Source: an uncultured Oscillospiraceae bacterium (lineage in GTDB: Bacteria; Bacillota; Clostridia; Oscillospirales; Oscillospiraceae). From it: DNA of 64,000 bases. The position numbers and the translations under genes are program-made. The stretch lies in NCBI GenBank assembly GCA_934573935.1, contig CAKTMO010000006.1, positions 1 through 64,000 of the forward strand, read 5' to 3'. The notes beneath the pieces were generated by a model. That model was not told the origin of the DNA and made no database searches. It was given only the letters and a program-made list of their open reading frames with translations. This document shows positions 8,962-16,834 of this stretch, piece by piece. Every line of letters starts with the position of its first letter. Positions within the stretch are counted from its first letter, which is position 1.

Positions 8962-9564
8962 ATGAAGCTACGAAAGGTGTTGCATAGAGCGCAGGCATCG
9001 CAGCCGCGGATTTCGCGTTTGCTGTTGCTGTGCGCGTTTTTTGCCGTTGGCATCGTAGGCGGGCAGCTGGTGCCCCGCACGACGGTCAGCGGCGAGCTGG
9101 CGGAGTATGTGCGCGGCCTTGCGCATCTGACAGCGCAGAGCGACACGGTCAGAGCATCGCTGCTGGGGGTGGCCGTCGCCTATCTGCGGGAGCCGGCTGT
9201 TCTTTTTTTGCTGAGTTTTTGTGCCTTTGGCACGGTGTTGATCCCGTTGGTCTGCGCGTGGCAGGGGTTTACGTTGTCCTTTGCGGTGGCGTGCCTTGCC
9301 AACGGACTGGGACAGGACGGCTTTTTGCTGTCTCTGGCGGCGTTTGGGATACGGGCGGCGATCCTGCTGCCCTGCACGCTGCTGATCGCCCAGTGGGCGA
9401 TGGACAGAGCGCTGCTCCGCCTGCACAGACAGGGCGGGGGCGACGGCGCCGCTTTGTGGCGCAGAAGACTGGTGGTCTGCCTGATGCTGCTGGTTTTGGG
9501 CATCGTATTGGAAGCGATGGTAGTCCCGCAGCTGTTTTCTCTGGCGTTGAGCCGGATTATCTGA
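8962..9564 (+). CDS. spoIIM: Stage II sporulation protein M-like (SpoIIM)
   Basis: The 200-residue integral membrane protein has about five hydrophobic segments (near residues 21-38, 70-95, 100-117, 125-150 and 172-192) and the SpoIIM pattern of a central glycine-rich hydrophobic region (FGTVLIPLVCAWQGFTLSFA). In Bacillus, SpoIIM forms the SpoIIDMP complex that remodels septal peptidoglycan and drives engulfment. xerD lies 21 bp downstream; the spoIIM-xerD (ripX) neighbourhood is also known from Bacillus. The ATG at 8962 follows a GAGGGAG ribosome site. Confidence 0.8.
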   Translation: MKLRKVLHRAQASQPRISRLLLLCAFFAVGIVGGQLVPRTTVSGELAEYVRGLAHLTAQSDTVRASLLGVAVAYLREPAVLFLLSFCAFGTVLIPLVCAWQGFTLSFAVACLANGLGQDGFLLSLAAFGIRAAILLPCTLLIAQWAMDRALLRLHRQGGGDGAALWRRRLVVCLMLLVLGIVLEAMVVPQLFSLALSRII

Positions 9565-9585
9565 GAGGAAAGGAGAGATGCGTAT

Positions 9586-10470
9586 ATGGCCGATCATATT
9601 GCGGATTACCGCCGCTATTTGGCCGAAGAGAAACAGGTGCGGAGCAATACGCTGAACTCCTATATCCGTGACCTGAACCAGTTCAAGACATGGCTGGCTG
9701 GCGCGGGTATCTCCGATTGGAAAAAGGTCAAAAAGGAGACCATCAGCGAATATCTGCAATATATGGACAGCAGCGGGAAATCACCGGCCACGGTCACCCG
9801 TTCCGCCGCATCGATCCGGTCGTTCTATCAGTTCATGGCGCAGTCGGGACGGGTGAAGAACGATCCGGCCAAGACGGTATCCGGCAGGAAGGTACAGCGG
9901 AAATACCCAGAGGTGCTGACTGACCGCGAGGTGGAGCTGTTTTTGGAGCAGCCAAAATGTGTTGATGAAAAGGGCTTTCGGGATCACGCCATGCTGGAGC
10001 TGCTGTATGCCACCGGCATACGGGTGTCGGAGCTGATCGGCCTGAACGTGGAGGATGTGAACCTGACGGTGGGATTTATCCGCTGCGCCGGCAACGGGAA
10101 GGAGCGCGTTATCCCCTTGTACGCGGCGGCGGTCAAGGCGCTGCGGGAGTATATGACGGTCATCCGCCCCAGGATCCTGGAGGATGAGGCGGAACGGGCG
10201 CTGTTCGTCAACATGAACGGCAGCCGTATGACGCGCCAGGGCTTTTGGAAGATCATCAAGCACTATCAGGAGAAGGCGGAGATCACCAAGGATATCACGC
10301 CCCATATGCTGCGCCACAGCTTTGCGGTGCATCTGCTGGAAAACGGCGCGGATCTGCGTTCTATTCAGGAAATGCTGGGGCATGCGGATATCTCCTCCAC
10401 CCAGATCTATACCCATGTGGCGCAGAAGCAGCTGAAGGACGTGTATCAAAAGGCACATCCCAGAGCGTGA
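9586..10470 (+). CDS. xerD: Site-specific tyrosine recombinase XerD
   Basis: XerD, with XerC, resolves chromosome dimers at dif. The 294-residue protein has a core-binding domain (about 1-90) and a catalytic domain with the tyrosine-recombinase residues: Arg in ATGIRVSEL, His and Arg in HMLRHSFA, His in MLGHADI and the nucleophile Tyr in STQIYTHV. Its length matches XerD. It follows spoIIM by 21 bp and ends at a terminator. A second Xer-like recombinase (56691-57716) is longer and more divergent. Confidence 0.93.
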   Translation: MADHIADYRRYLAEEKQVRSNTLNSYIRDLNQFKTWLAGAGISDWKKVKKETISEYLQYMDSSGKSPATVTRSAASIRSFYQFMAQSGRVKNDPAKTVSGRKVQRKYPEVLTDREVELFLEQPKCVDEKGFRDHAMLELLYATGIRVSELIGLNVEDVNLTVGFIRCAGNGKERVIPLYAAAVKALREYMTVIRPRILEDEAERALFVNMNGSRMTRQGFWKIIKHYQEKAEITKDITPHMLRHSFAVHLLENGADLRSIQEMLGHADISSTQIYTHVAQKQLKDVYQKAHPRA

Positions 10471-10481
10471 TCACATAGAGA

Positions 10482-10518
10482 GTGCAGCCCAGCCGGTTTG
10501 CGGGGCTGTACTTTTTTT
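10482..10518 (+). terminator. xerD terminator
   Basis: A hairpin of GTGCAGCCC with GGGCTGTAC, 12 bp after the stop, is followed by seven T. Confidence 0.85.
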
Positions 10519-10548
10519 GCCCTTTGCCGCCTTTGCGGCGAATTATGG

Positions 10549-10577
10549 TTGCCACAGGCGGGGAAAAAGAGTATAAT
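10549..10577 (+). promoter_or_regulatory. ruvCAB promoter
   Basis: TTGCCA (10549-10554) and TATAAT (10572-10577) have a 17-bp spacer. Confidence 0.8.
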
Positions 10578-10606
10578 AGATTGAATTATTATGGGGAGGG
10601 AGCGCT

Positions 10607-11119
10607 GTGCGTATTTTGGGGATCGATCCAGGCGTCGCCATTGTGGGCTTTGGCGTGCTGGATTGCGCCGGAGCCACACAGAAAATGATACAGTACGGCG
10701 CCATCAATACACCGGCCGGTATGCCGCTGGCCGCCCGTCTGGCATTGATCGAAAGCGATCTTCAGCAGCTGATCGAAGCGTTTCATCCGGACGAAATGGC
10801 GATCGAGGAGCTGTTTTTCAGCAAGAACATTACCACCGGCATCGCGGTGGCCCATGCCAGGGGCGTGATACTGTGTACGGCGGAAAAGCTGCATCTGCCC
10901 ATCTATGAATACACACCCATGCAGGTCAAGCAGGCCGTGGTGGGCTACGGCCTGGCGGAGAAAAAGCAGGTGATGGACATGACCCGCCGTCTGCTGAAGC
11001 TGAAGGCCATCCCGCGGCCGGACGATGCGGCTGACGCGCTGGCGATCGCCATCTGCCATGCCCGCAGCGCCACCAGCCTGCTGCGGCGCAGCGATCCCAA
11101 TGTGAAGGAGACCGTGTGA
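10607..11119 (+). CDS. ruvC: Holliday junction resolvase RuvC
   Basis: The 170-residue endonuclease cleaves Holliday junctions with RuvAB. Catalytic acidic residues lie in MRILGIDPG (first Asp), AIEELFF (Glu) and the C-terminal PDDAADALAIA (Asp pair). The start is GTG, preceded by GGGGAGG. Its stop overlaps the ruvA start region, giving a ruvC-ruvA-ruvB operon. Confidence 0.96.
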   Translation: MRILGIDPGVAIVGFGVLDCAGATQKMIQYGAINTPAGMPLAARLALIESDLQQLIEAFHPDEMAIEELFFSKNITTGIAVAHARGVILCTAEKLHLPIYEYTPMQVKQAVVGYGLAEKKQVMDMTRRLLKLKAIPRPDDAADALAIAICHARSATSLLRRSDPNVKETV

Positions 11120-11121
11120 CT

Positions 11122-11724
11122 ATGTTTTACTATCTTAACGGCATCGTGGCCGAGCGCGAGGCAAATCTGGCGGTCATCGACTGCGGCGGCGTGGGCTATG
11201 CCTGCGCCACCACCAACTATACGCTGTCACAGCTGAAAAAGGGCGAAAAGGCCAAGCTGTACACCTATATGAGCGTCCGCGAGGATGCCGTGGAGCTGTT
11301 TGGCTTTTCCAGCCAGGGCGAGCTGCACAGCTTCAGGCTGCTGCTGAATGTGTCCGGTATCGGCCCGAAGGCGGCGCTGGCGATCTTGTCCGCCATCACG
11401 CCGGCGGATCTGGCCATGGCGGTGGTGATGGGCGATGAAAAGACACTGACTGCCGTTCCTGGCATCGGCAAGAAGATCGCCCAGCGGATCATTCTGGAGC
11501 TGAAGGATAAGCTGGCCAAGGAGCAATCCTTCTTTACGGCGGGTGATGGCGGCGGCGCGCCGGTGATGGCCGTTCCTGGCGATAAAGCCAAGGAGGCGGC
11601 GGCGGCACTGGCGGTACTGGGCTACAGCGGCGCCGAGGTGGTGGCGGCATTGAAGGGCATCGACATGACCGCCCTGCCGCTGGAGGAGATCATCCGCCAG
11701 GCGCTGAAGCGTATGGTGAAGTGA
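11122..11724 (+). CDS. ruvA: Holliday junction branch migration protein RuvA
   Basis: RuvA binds four-way junctions and recruits the RuvB motor. The 200-residue product has the N-terminal OB fold ([19 protein letters not shown]), the paired helix-hairpin-helix motifs ([15 protein letters not shown] and [19 protein letters not shown]) and the C-terminal RuvB-binding domain from about residue 150. The ATG at 11122 gives the usual MFYYL start; an overlapping GTG at 11116, five bases after AAGGAG, is an alternative adding two residues. It is translationally coupled to ruvC. Confidence 0.96.
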   Translation: MFYYLNGIVAEREANLAVIDCGGVGYACATTNYTLSQLKKGEKAKLYTYMSVREDAVELFGFSSQGELHSFRLLLNVSGIGPKAALAILSAITPADLAMAVVMGDEKTLTAVPGIGKKIAQRIILELKDKLAKEQSFFTAGDGGGAPVMAVPGDKAKEAAAALAVLGYSGAEVVAALKGIDMTALPLEEIIRQALKRMVK

Positions 11725-11737
11725 AGGAGAGGACAGC

Positions 11738-12778
11738 ATGAGCATTGATTACGGAAACGACATCTATGAAGAGCCTATTGTGTCCACCACCTTTCTGCCG
11801 GAGGACGCGCAGGAGCGGTCTCTGCGGCCCCACACGCTGAAAGAGTATATCGGCCAGGAAAAGGCCAAGGGAAACCTGTCTGTATTTATCGAGGCGGCGC
11901 GCCGCCGCGGCGAGTCGCTGGATCACGTGCTGCTGCACGGCCCTCCTGGGCTGGGCAAGACCACGCTGGCGGGGATCATTGCCGCCGAGATGGGTGTCAA
12001 TATCCGCATCACCTCCGGTCCGGCCATTGAGAAGCCGGGCGATTTGGCGGCACTGCTGACCAATCTCAGCGAGAACGACATTCTCTTCGTTGACGAGATC
12101 CATCGGCTGAATCGCGCCGTGGAGGAGATCCTGTATCCCGCCATGGAGGACTATGCCATTGATATCATTATCGGCAAGGGGCCCTCCGCTAATTCGATTC
12201 GTCTGGATCTGCCGCATTTTACATTGATCGGCGCTACCACCCGCGCCGGTTCGTTGTCCGCGCCGCTGCGGGACCGCTTTGGCGTGACGCTGCGGCTGGA
12301 GCTGTATACGCCGGATGAGCTACAGGAGATCGTGACCCGCAGCGCCGGTATTCTGGAGGTGCCCATCGAGGAGGCAGGCGCTATGGAGATCGCCCGCCGC
12401 TCCCGCGGGACGCCCCGTATCGCCAACCGGATGCTGCGGCGTGTCCGCGACTTTGCGGAAGTGAAGGCCGACGGCGTGATCACCCGCGAGGTGGCGGACA
12501 GCGCGCTGCTGGCGCTGGAGGTGGACTATCTGGGACTGGATCAGGTGGACCGCCGGATGCTGCGGGCGATCATTGAGAATTACGGCGGCGGTCCGGTGGG
12601 ACTTGATACGCTGGCGGCCACCATCGGGGAAGAGTCCGTGACGCTGGAGGATGTGTATGAGCCGTATCTGATGCAGCTGGGTTTCCTGACCCGCACGCCC
12701 CGTGGGCGCTGTGTGACCCAGAAGGCCTACGAGCATCTGCACATGGCGTTTTCCGGACAAACGCAATTGGAGCTGTAA
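11738..12778 (+). CDS. ruvB: Holliday junction helicase RuvB
   Basis: The 346-residue AAA+ ATPase drives branch migration. Walker A is [11 protein letters not shown], Walker B is [11 protein letters not shown], sensor I is IGATTRAG with the arginine finger region APLRDRFG, and the C-terminal winged helix carries [10 protein letters not shown]. It starts 13 bp after ruvA with AAGGAGAGG upstream and is the last gene of ruvCAB before glmM, 13 bp further on. Confidence 0.98.
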   Translation: MSIDYGNDIYEEPIVSTTFLPEDAQERSLRPHTLKEYIGQEKAKGNLSVFIEAARRRGESLDHVLLHGPPGLGKTTLAGIIAAEMGVNIRITSGPAIEKPGDLAALLTNLSENDILFVDEIHRLNRAVEEILYPAMEDYAIDIIIGKGPSANSIRLDLPHFTLIGATTRAGSLSAPLRDRFGVTLRLELYTPDELQEIVTRSAGILEVPIEEAGAMEIARRSRGTPRIANRMLRRVRDFAEVKADGVITREVADSALLALEVDYLGLDQVDRRMLRAIIENYGGGPVGLDTLAATIGEESVTLEDVYEPYLMQLGFLTRTPRGRCVTQKAYEHLHMAFSGQTQLEL

Positions 12779-12791
12779 GGGAGAGTTGAAA

Positions 12792-14141
12792 ATGGGCAAA
12801 TTATTTGGCACAGACGGTATTCGCGGCGTGGTGGGCACGACCCTGACGGCGGAGCTGGCCTTTCATGTGGGGCAGGCGGTGGCCACTGTTTTGCGGGAAG
12901 AACTGGGCCACAAGCCGCTGATCACCATCGGAAAAGACACACGCATTTCCTCGGATATGCTGGAGGCGGCATTGAGCGCCGGCATCTGCTCGGCAGGCGG
13001 CGACGTGCTGCTGTTAGGGGTGATCCCCACCCCCGCTGTGGCGTTCCTGACCGTGCAGGAGAAGGCGGACGCAGGCGTGGTCATCTCCGCCAGTCACAAT
13101 CCCTATGAGTACAACGGCATCAAGGTTTTCAACGGCCAGGGCTATAAGCTGCCCGACGCGATGGAGAACCGTGTGGAGGAGCTGATCCTGCGCCACGACC
13201 AGCTGCCGGTCATGACCGGAGGCGGCTTGGGCCGCTGCCGGAATGGCGCGCAGGAGATGCATGACGATTATATCGGCTATCTGCTGGACACCATCGGCTG
13301 CGACCTGTCCGGCCTGCGGGTGCTGGTGGACTGCGCCAACGGCGCTGCCGCCGCCACGGCGCCCGATCTGTTTCAGCGCCTGCCGGTGATGGCGGATTTC
13401 ATCAACATTGATCCCGACGGTGTCAATATCAACAGCGGCTGCGGCTCCACCCATCTGGAACAGCTTTCCGCCATGACGGTGGCGGGGAAGTACCAGCTGG
13501 GCATTGCCTTTGACGGCGATGCGGACCGCTGCCTGCTGGTGGATGAAAAGGGAAATACCATTGACGGCGACAAGATCATGGCTGTGTGCGGCAAGGCGCT
13601 GCGGCAGGAGGGGAAGCTGACCAACAATGCCATGGTGGCCACGGTCATGTCCAACCTGGGGCTGCACGAGTTCTGCCGCGGCGAACAGATCCAGCTGGTC
13701 TGCACCGATGTGGGCGACCGGCACGTGCTGGAAAAAATGGTGGAATGTGACTACGCCATCGGCGGCGAGCAGTCGGGCCATATGATCTTTCGCCAGTATG
13801 CCACCACCGGTGACGGCGAGCTGACGGCTCTGCAATTTCTCAAGGCGCTGAAGGGCTCCGGCCAGACCGCGTCTGAGCTGGCGGGGTGCTGCGCACAGTA
13901 TCCGCAGGAGCTGATCAATGTGGCGCTGCCTCACACAGCGGGAGAGAAGGAACGCATCATGGCGTCGCCCCTTCTGTGGCAGGCTGTGCGGGAAAAAGAG
14001 GCGGCGCTGGGCGACGAGGGTCGTGTTCTGATCCGTCCCTCCGGTACGGAAGCGCTGATCCGCGTGATGGTGGAAGCCAAAACCGATGAATTGGCCCACG
14101 AAACGGCGGCGGATTTGGCGGAATTGGTCAAAAAGATATAG
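12792..14141 (+). CDS. glmM: Phosphoglucosamine mutase GlmM
   Basis: GlmM converts glucosamine-6-phosphate to glucosamine-1-phosphate for UDP-GlcNAc and peptidoglycan synthesis. The 449-residue product has MGKLFGTDGIRGVVG at the N terminus, the phosphoserine loop VVISASHNPYEYNGIK, the metal-binding loop AFDGDADRCL, the sugar loop GGEQSGH and the phosphate-binding RPSGTEALIRVMVEA. The ATG at 12792 gives the family start; an in-frame TTG two codons upstream is unlikely. It follows ruvB closely and may be cotranscribed. Confidence 0.97.
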   Translation: MGKLFGTDGIRGVVGTTLTAELAFHVGQAVATVLREELGHKPLITIGKDTRISSDMLEAALSAGICSAGGDVLLLGVIPTPAVAFLTVQEKADAGVVISASHNPYEYNGIKVFNGQGYKLPDAMENRVEELILRHDQLPVMTGGGLGRCRNGAQEMHDDYIGYLLDTIGCDLSGLRVLVDCANGAAAATAPDLFQRLPVMADFINIDPDGVNINSGCGSTHLEQLSAMTVAGKYQLGIAFDGDADRCLLVDEKGNTIDGDKIMAVCGKALRQEGKLTNNAMVATVMSNLGLHEFCRGEQIQLVCTDVGDRHVLEKMVECDYAIGGEQSGHMIFRQYATTGDGELTALQFLKALKGSGQTASELAGCCAQYPQELINVALPHTAGEKERIMASPLLWQAVREKEAALGDEGRVLIRPSGTEALIRVMVEAKTDELAHETAADLAELVKKI

Positions 14142-14177
14142 GAGATCACAACTATTTCACAAATTTTCTCGGATAGC

Positions 14178-14207
14178 TTGACAAATGAATTATCGAAAAG
14201 GTATAAT
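14178..14207 (+). promoter_or_regulatory. Promoter of the SigH-like gene
   Basis: TTGACA (14178-14183) and TATAAT (14202-14207) are separated by 18 bp. The transcription start would fall at about 14213-14215, on the ATG of the gene. Confidence 0.8.
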
Positions 14208-14212
14208 AGATA

Positions 14213-14836
14213 ATGGTAAATAGCAAAGAGGATCGTTATGATTTTTTAGAGACATTGGCTGACGAGCAGCTCTGTGCCGCCTGCCAGAAGGGGAACCGGA
14301 ATGCCGAGGATGTTTTGGCGGCGCGGTATCACCGGCTGGTGCGCCGCATCGCCCGTCCCTACTTCCTTGCCGGCGGCGACAATGAGGATCTGTTGCAGGA
14401 GGGGATGGTGGGGCTGATCAAGGCCATGCGCGAATATGACCCCGCGCAGTCCGCGTCCTTCTGCACCTTTGCCGAGGTGTGTATCCGCCGGCGTCTCTAT
14501 TCGGTGCTGAAATCCGCTGCGTCGGGCAAGCATCAGCCGTTGAATCAGGCGATCCCCCTGAATCCCTCATTCTTTGACGTCAGTCTCGCTTTTGCACAGG
14601 ACGACCCCGAGGTTCTGCTGATCGACAGGGAAAAAACCGCCGGTCTGCTGGAGTACGCATGCAAACAGTTATCCGCCTTCGAAGCTGAGATTTTAGGGTA
14701 CTATTTGGACGGTCTCACCTGCCGTGAGATCGCAGAGACTGTGGGCAAACCACCGAAATCTGTGGAAAATGCTGTGCAGCGTATACGCCGCAAGATCGGG
14801 CGGCAACTTTCATCCGGCGATTCCAGCAAAGGCTGA
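14213..14836 (+). CDS. Sigma-70 family RNA polymerase sigma factor (SigH-like)
   Basis: The 207-residue product resembles the SigH/Spo0H branch. Region 2 includes LVRRIARPYFLAGGDNEDLLQEGMVGLIKAMREYDP and FCTFAEVCIRRRLYSVLK; region 4 includes SAFEAEILGYYLDGLTCREIAETVGKPPKSVENAVQRIRRKI. SigH drives entry into sporulation in Bacilli and Clostridia. The ATG at 14213 lies at the predicted transcription start and has no room for a ribosome site, so either the mRNA is leaderless or translation begins at an in-frame TTG at 14255, which keeps the conserved LADEQLC segment. Confidence 0.8.
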   Translation: MVNSKEDRYDFLETLADEQLCAACQKGNRNAEDVLAARYHRLVRRIARPYFLAGGDNEDLLQEGMVGLIKAMREYDPAQSASFCTFAEVCIRRRLYSVLKSAASGKHQPLNQAIPLNPSFFDVSLAFAQDDPEVLLIDREKTAGLLEYACKQLSAFEAEILGYYLDGLTCREIAETVGKPPKSVENAVQRIRRKIGRQLSSGDSSKG

Positions 14837-14869
14837 ACGCAATATATTTCTCAAAGAGAGGGTAAAATC

Positions 14870-15148
14870 ATGTACGAAGACAAGACCTTAGTTTGCAAAG
14901 AGTGTGGCAATGAATTCGTTTTCACCGCCGGTGAGCAGGAGTTCTACGCTGAGCGCGGCTTCCAGAATGAGCCCCAGCGCTGCAAGGCCTGCCGCGACGC
15001 TCGCAAGAACGCTGCCCGCGGTCCCCGTGAGTATTTCACTGCCGTGTGCGCTGCCTGCGGCGGCGAGGCCAAGGTTCCCTTTGAGCCCAAGTCCGACCGT
15101 CCTGTGTATTGCAGCGATTGCTTCGCCAAGATGCGTCAGAACGGCTAA
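14870..15148 (+). CDS. Zinc-ribbon domain protein
   Basis: The 92-residue protein carries two zinc-binding modules: CKEC (about 10-13) with CKAC (38-41), and CAAC (60-63) with CSDC (81-84). The first matches a probable zinc-ribbon family common in Clostridia; the second has the CxxC-x17-CxxC spacing. The role is unknown; nucleic-acid or metal binding is plausible. AGAGAGGG precedes the start. It sits between the sigma factor and a terminator. Confidence 0.8.
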   Translation: MYEDKTLVCKECGNEFVFTAGEQEFYAERGFQNEPQRCKACRDARKNAARGPREYFTAVCAACGGEAKVPFEPKSDRPVYCSDCFAKMRQNG

Positions 15149-15178
15149 TTCATCTCCCACACCTATGCTGATTTGATA

Positions 15179-15215
15179 AAAAGCCTCCGGCACGCGATGT
15201 GTGCCGGAGGCTTTT
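15179..15215. terminator. Bidirectional terminator
   Basis: A 15-bp stem (AAAAGCCTCCGGCAC and complement) with a 7-base loop ends the zinc-ribbon gene and the converging GntR gene. Confidence 0.92.
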
Positions 15216-15232
15216 CTGTGTCTGTAAGGGGC

Positions 15233-15880
15233 TTATAATTCCGTTACCGCGGTTTCCACCACGCGGGTCATCTGGTCGGAGTAGGTCTGCAGCGTTGCGC
15301 ATACCGCGTCGGCATCGCCGTTCATGGTGTCCAGCAGCATCTGCTGAAGGATCTCAATGTCCGCCGCGCGCTGTGGGATGCAGGAGGCGTAAATATAGCG
15401 CAGCAATAGCTGTTGACCCTGGATGGCAAGCATATGCCGGTCCAGCCGCCGGTTGCCGCAATTGTGGTAATAGGCTCCCAGAAATTCCTTGAAGGCCATC
15501 ACCTCGTCGTGTTCGGTCTCGGCATCGGCGTAATCCTCCAGCTGCTTGCGCAACTGCTCCACAATGGTCAATCGGTCACCGTAGGTCATGGCCAGATGGA
15601 TCGCGGCGCTGTGCAGCGTCATGCCAAGCTGCTGGATCTCGATCACGTCATGGGGCGCAAGTGAGATGATGTGGGCGCCCACGTTGTTTTCGTAGACCAC
15701 CAGCCCCTCTTGCTGCAGGCGGTTGATGGCTTCGCGGATAGGGGTGCAGCTGACGCCCATGCGATCCCGCAGCTCGTTGACGTTCAGCTTTGAGCCGAGA
15801 GGGAGCTGCAGCTGAATGATGGACTCCCGCAGCTTATCATATACCATATCCACCAGGGACTTTTTTTGAATAGAGAGCAT
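15233..15880 (-). CDS. GntR-family transcriptional regulator (FCD/FadR type)
   Basis: The 215-residue product has an N-terminal winged helix (VDMVYDKLRESIIQLQLPLGSKLNVNELRDRMGVSCTPIREA, about 10-55) and an all-helical C-terminal ligand-binding domain of the FCD type from about residue 75. These regulators bind small acids or amino-acid derivatives. It is divergent from a B3/B4-domain gene across a 197-bp region with matching CTTGCAT-type half-sites, so it probably controls both genes. A GGAGGC-type site supports the start. Confidence 0.9.
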   Translation of the reverse strand: MLSIQKKSLVDMVYDKLRESIIQLQLPLGSKLNVNELRDRMGVSCTPIREAINRLQQEGLVVYENNVGAHIISLAPHDVIEIQQLGMTLHSAAIHLAMTYGDRLTIVEQLRKQLEDYADAETEHDEVMAFKEFLGAYYHNCGNRRLDRHMLAIQGQQLLLRYIYASCIPQRAADIEILQQMLLDTMNGDADAVCATLQTYSDQMTRVVETAVTEL

Positions 15881-15904
15881 AAGTGCCTCCTGAATATATT
15901 GCTT

Positions 15905-15919
15905 CTTGCAAAATGCAAG
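15905..15919. promoter_or_regulatory. Inverted repeat CTTGCA-N3-TGCAAG, candidate GntR operator 1
   Basis: The arms CTTGCA and TGCAAG flank three A. The site sits just downstream of the -10 of the GntR gene promoter, a position where repressor binding would block transcription. Confidence 0.6.
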
Positions 15920-15922
15920 TTT

Positions 15923-15951
15923 ATTATAGTAACATGCGCAGTAAAATGCAA
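15923..15951 (-). promoter_or_regulatory. GntR gene promoter
   Basis: On the minus strand TTGCAT (15946-15951) and TATAAT (15923-15928) have a 17-bp spacer. The -35 lies within a CTTGCAT half-site. Confidence 0.7.
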
Positions 15952-15995
15952 GTGAAAAACAATAGAATTTGTCGAAAATAAAATTATTTTTGGGC

Positions 15996-16023
15996 TTGCA
16001 TTTTTGGCGAAAAGTGATATCAT
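15996..16023 (+). promoter_or_regulatory. B3/B4 gene promoter
   Basis: TTGCAT (15996-16001) and TATCAT (16018-16023) have a 16-bp spacer. Again the -35 overlaps a CTTGCAT half-site. Confidence 0.6.
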
Positions 16024-16037
16024 ATCTTGCAAGATAT
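16022..16037. promoter_or_regulatory. Perfect 16-bp palindrome, candidate GntR operator 2
   Basis: ATATCTTGCAAGATAT is fully self-complementary, contains the same CTTGCAAG core as operator 1, and overlaps the -10 and likely start site of the plus-strand promoter. Confidence 0.65.
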
Positions 16038-16077
16038 ATTTTTGCGTCAGGGTACGCAGATAGAAGGAGGCAATGTT

Positions 16078-16791
16078 ATGTACTATCAGGTGTCAACGGA
16101 GTTTTTTGAGAAGCTGCCCACCGCGTATTTTGGCGCCGTGGCGGTACGCGGGCTGGACAATACCCGCGAAATACCGGAGCTGGAGCAGATGCTGGCGGAG
16201 AATGTGACTGCCTGCGAGGCGTATTTTACCGGAAAGAAGCCGAAGGAGACGGAGGACATCGTTCCGTACCGCACTGCATTTACCGCGTTGGGCATCAATC
16301 CCAATAAATTCATGTGCTCCATCGAGGCGCTGCTGACCCGCATTGCCAAGGGAAAAGGTTTCCCGCATATCAACGCCGCTGTGGATCTGGGAAACGCCGT
16401 GTCCATCAAGTACCGCCTGCCTATGGGGGCTCACGACCTGGATACCATTGACCAGGGGCTAGATGTGCGTCTGGCGGAGGAGGGAGATACGTTTATCCCC
16501 TTTGGCAGCACCGAGGAGGAGACGCCTGATGTGGGCGAGGCTGTCTATGCCTCCGGCAACGAGATCCGCACCCGCCGCTGGACATGGCGTCAGTCCGAAC
16601 GCGGCAAGATCACCAATGAGACCAAGGCTATCCTGTTTCCCATCGACGGCTTTTCCGATGTGAATCAGGAGGAGGTCCACAAGGCCGCCGATGAATTGAT
16701 CGACCTGCTGCACCGCTACTTCGGCGACGGCATCCAGATCGAGGTGGGCTATGTCAATAAGGATCAGCCCCGCTTTGAGTTTTTCAAATAA
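16078..16791 (+). CDS. B3/B4 domain-containing protein
   Basis: The 237-residue product is a free-standing B3/B4 domain, the fold found in the phenylalanyl-tRNA synthetase beta subunit, where it contributes to editing of mischarged tRNA. Features include PYRTAFTALGINPNKFMCSIEALLTRI and the later NETKAILFPIDGFSD. Free-standing homologues may hydrolyse misacylated tRNAs or D-amino-acid adducts; the substrate here is unknown. AAGGAGG lies 7 bases before the ATG. It is divergent from the GntR regulator, suggesting ligand-controlled expression. Confidence 0.8.
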   Translation: MYYQVSTEFFEKLPTAYFGAVAVRGLDNTREIPELEQMLAENVTACEAYFTGKKPKETEDIVPYRTAFTALGINPNKFMCSIEALLTRIAKGKGFPHINAAVDLGNAVSIKYRLPMGAHDLDTIDQGLDVRLAEEGDTFIPFGSTEEETPDVGEAVYASGNEIRTRRWTWRQSERGKITNETKAILFPIDGFSDVNQEEVHKAADELIDLLHRYFGDGIQIEVGYVNKDQPRFEFFK

Positions 16792-16792
16792 C

Positions 16793-16834
16793 AAAAAGGA
16801 ACGCTTTTCCCATGGGAAAGCGTTCCTTTTTTGT
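16793..16834. terminator. Bidirectional terminator between B3/B4 gene and selD
   Basis: A nearly perfect palindrome centred on CCCATGGG, with A- and T-runs at its ends, separates the two converging genes. Confidence 0.9.
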
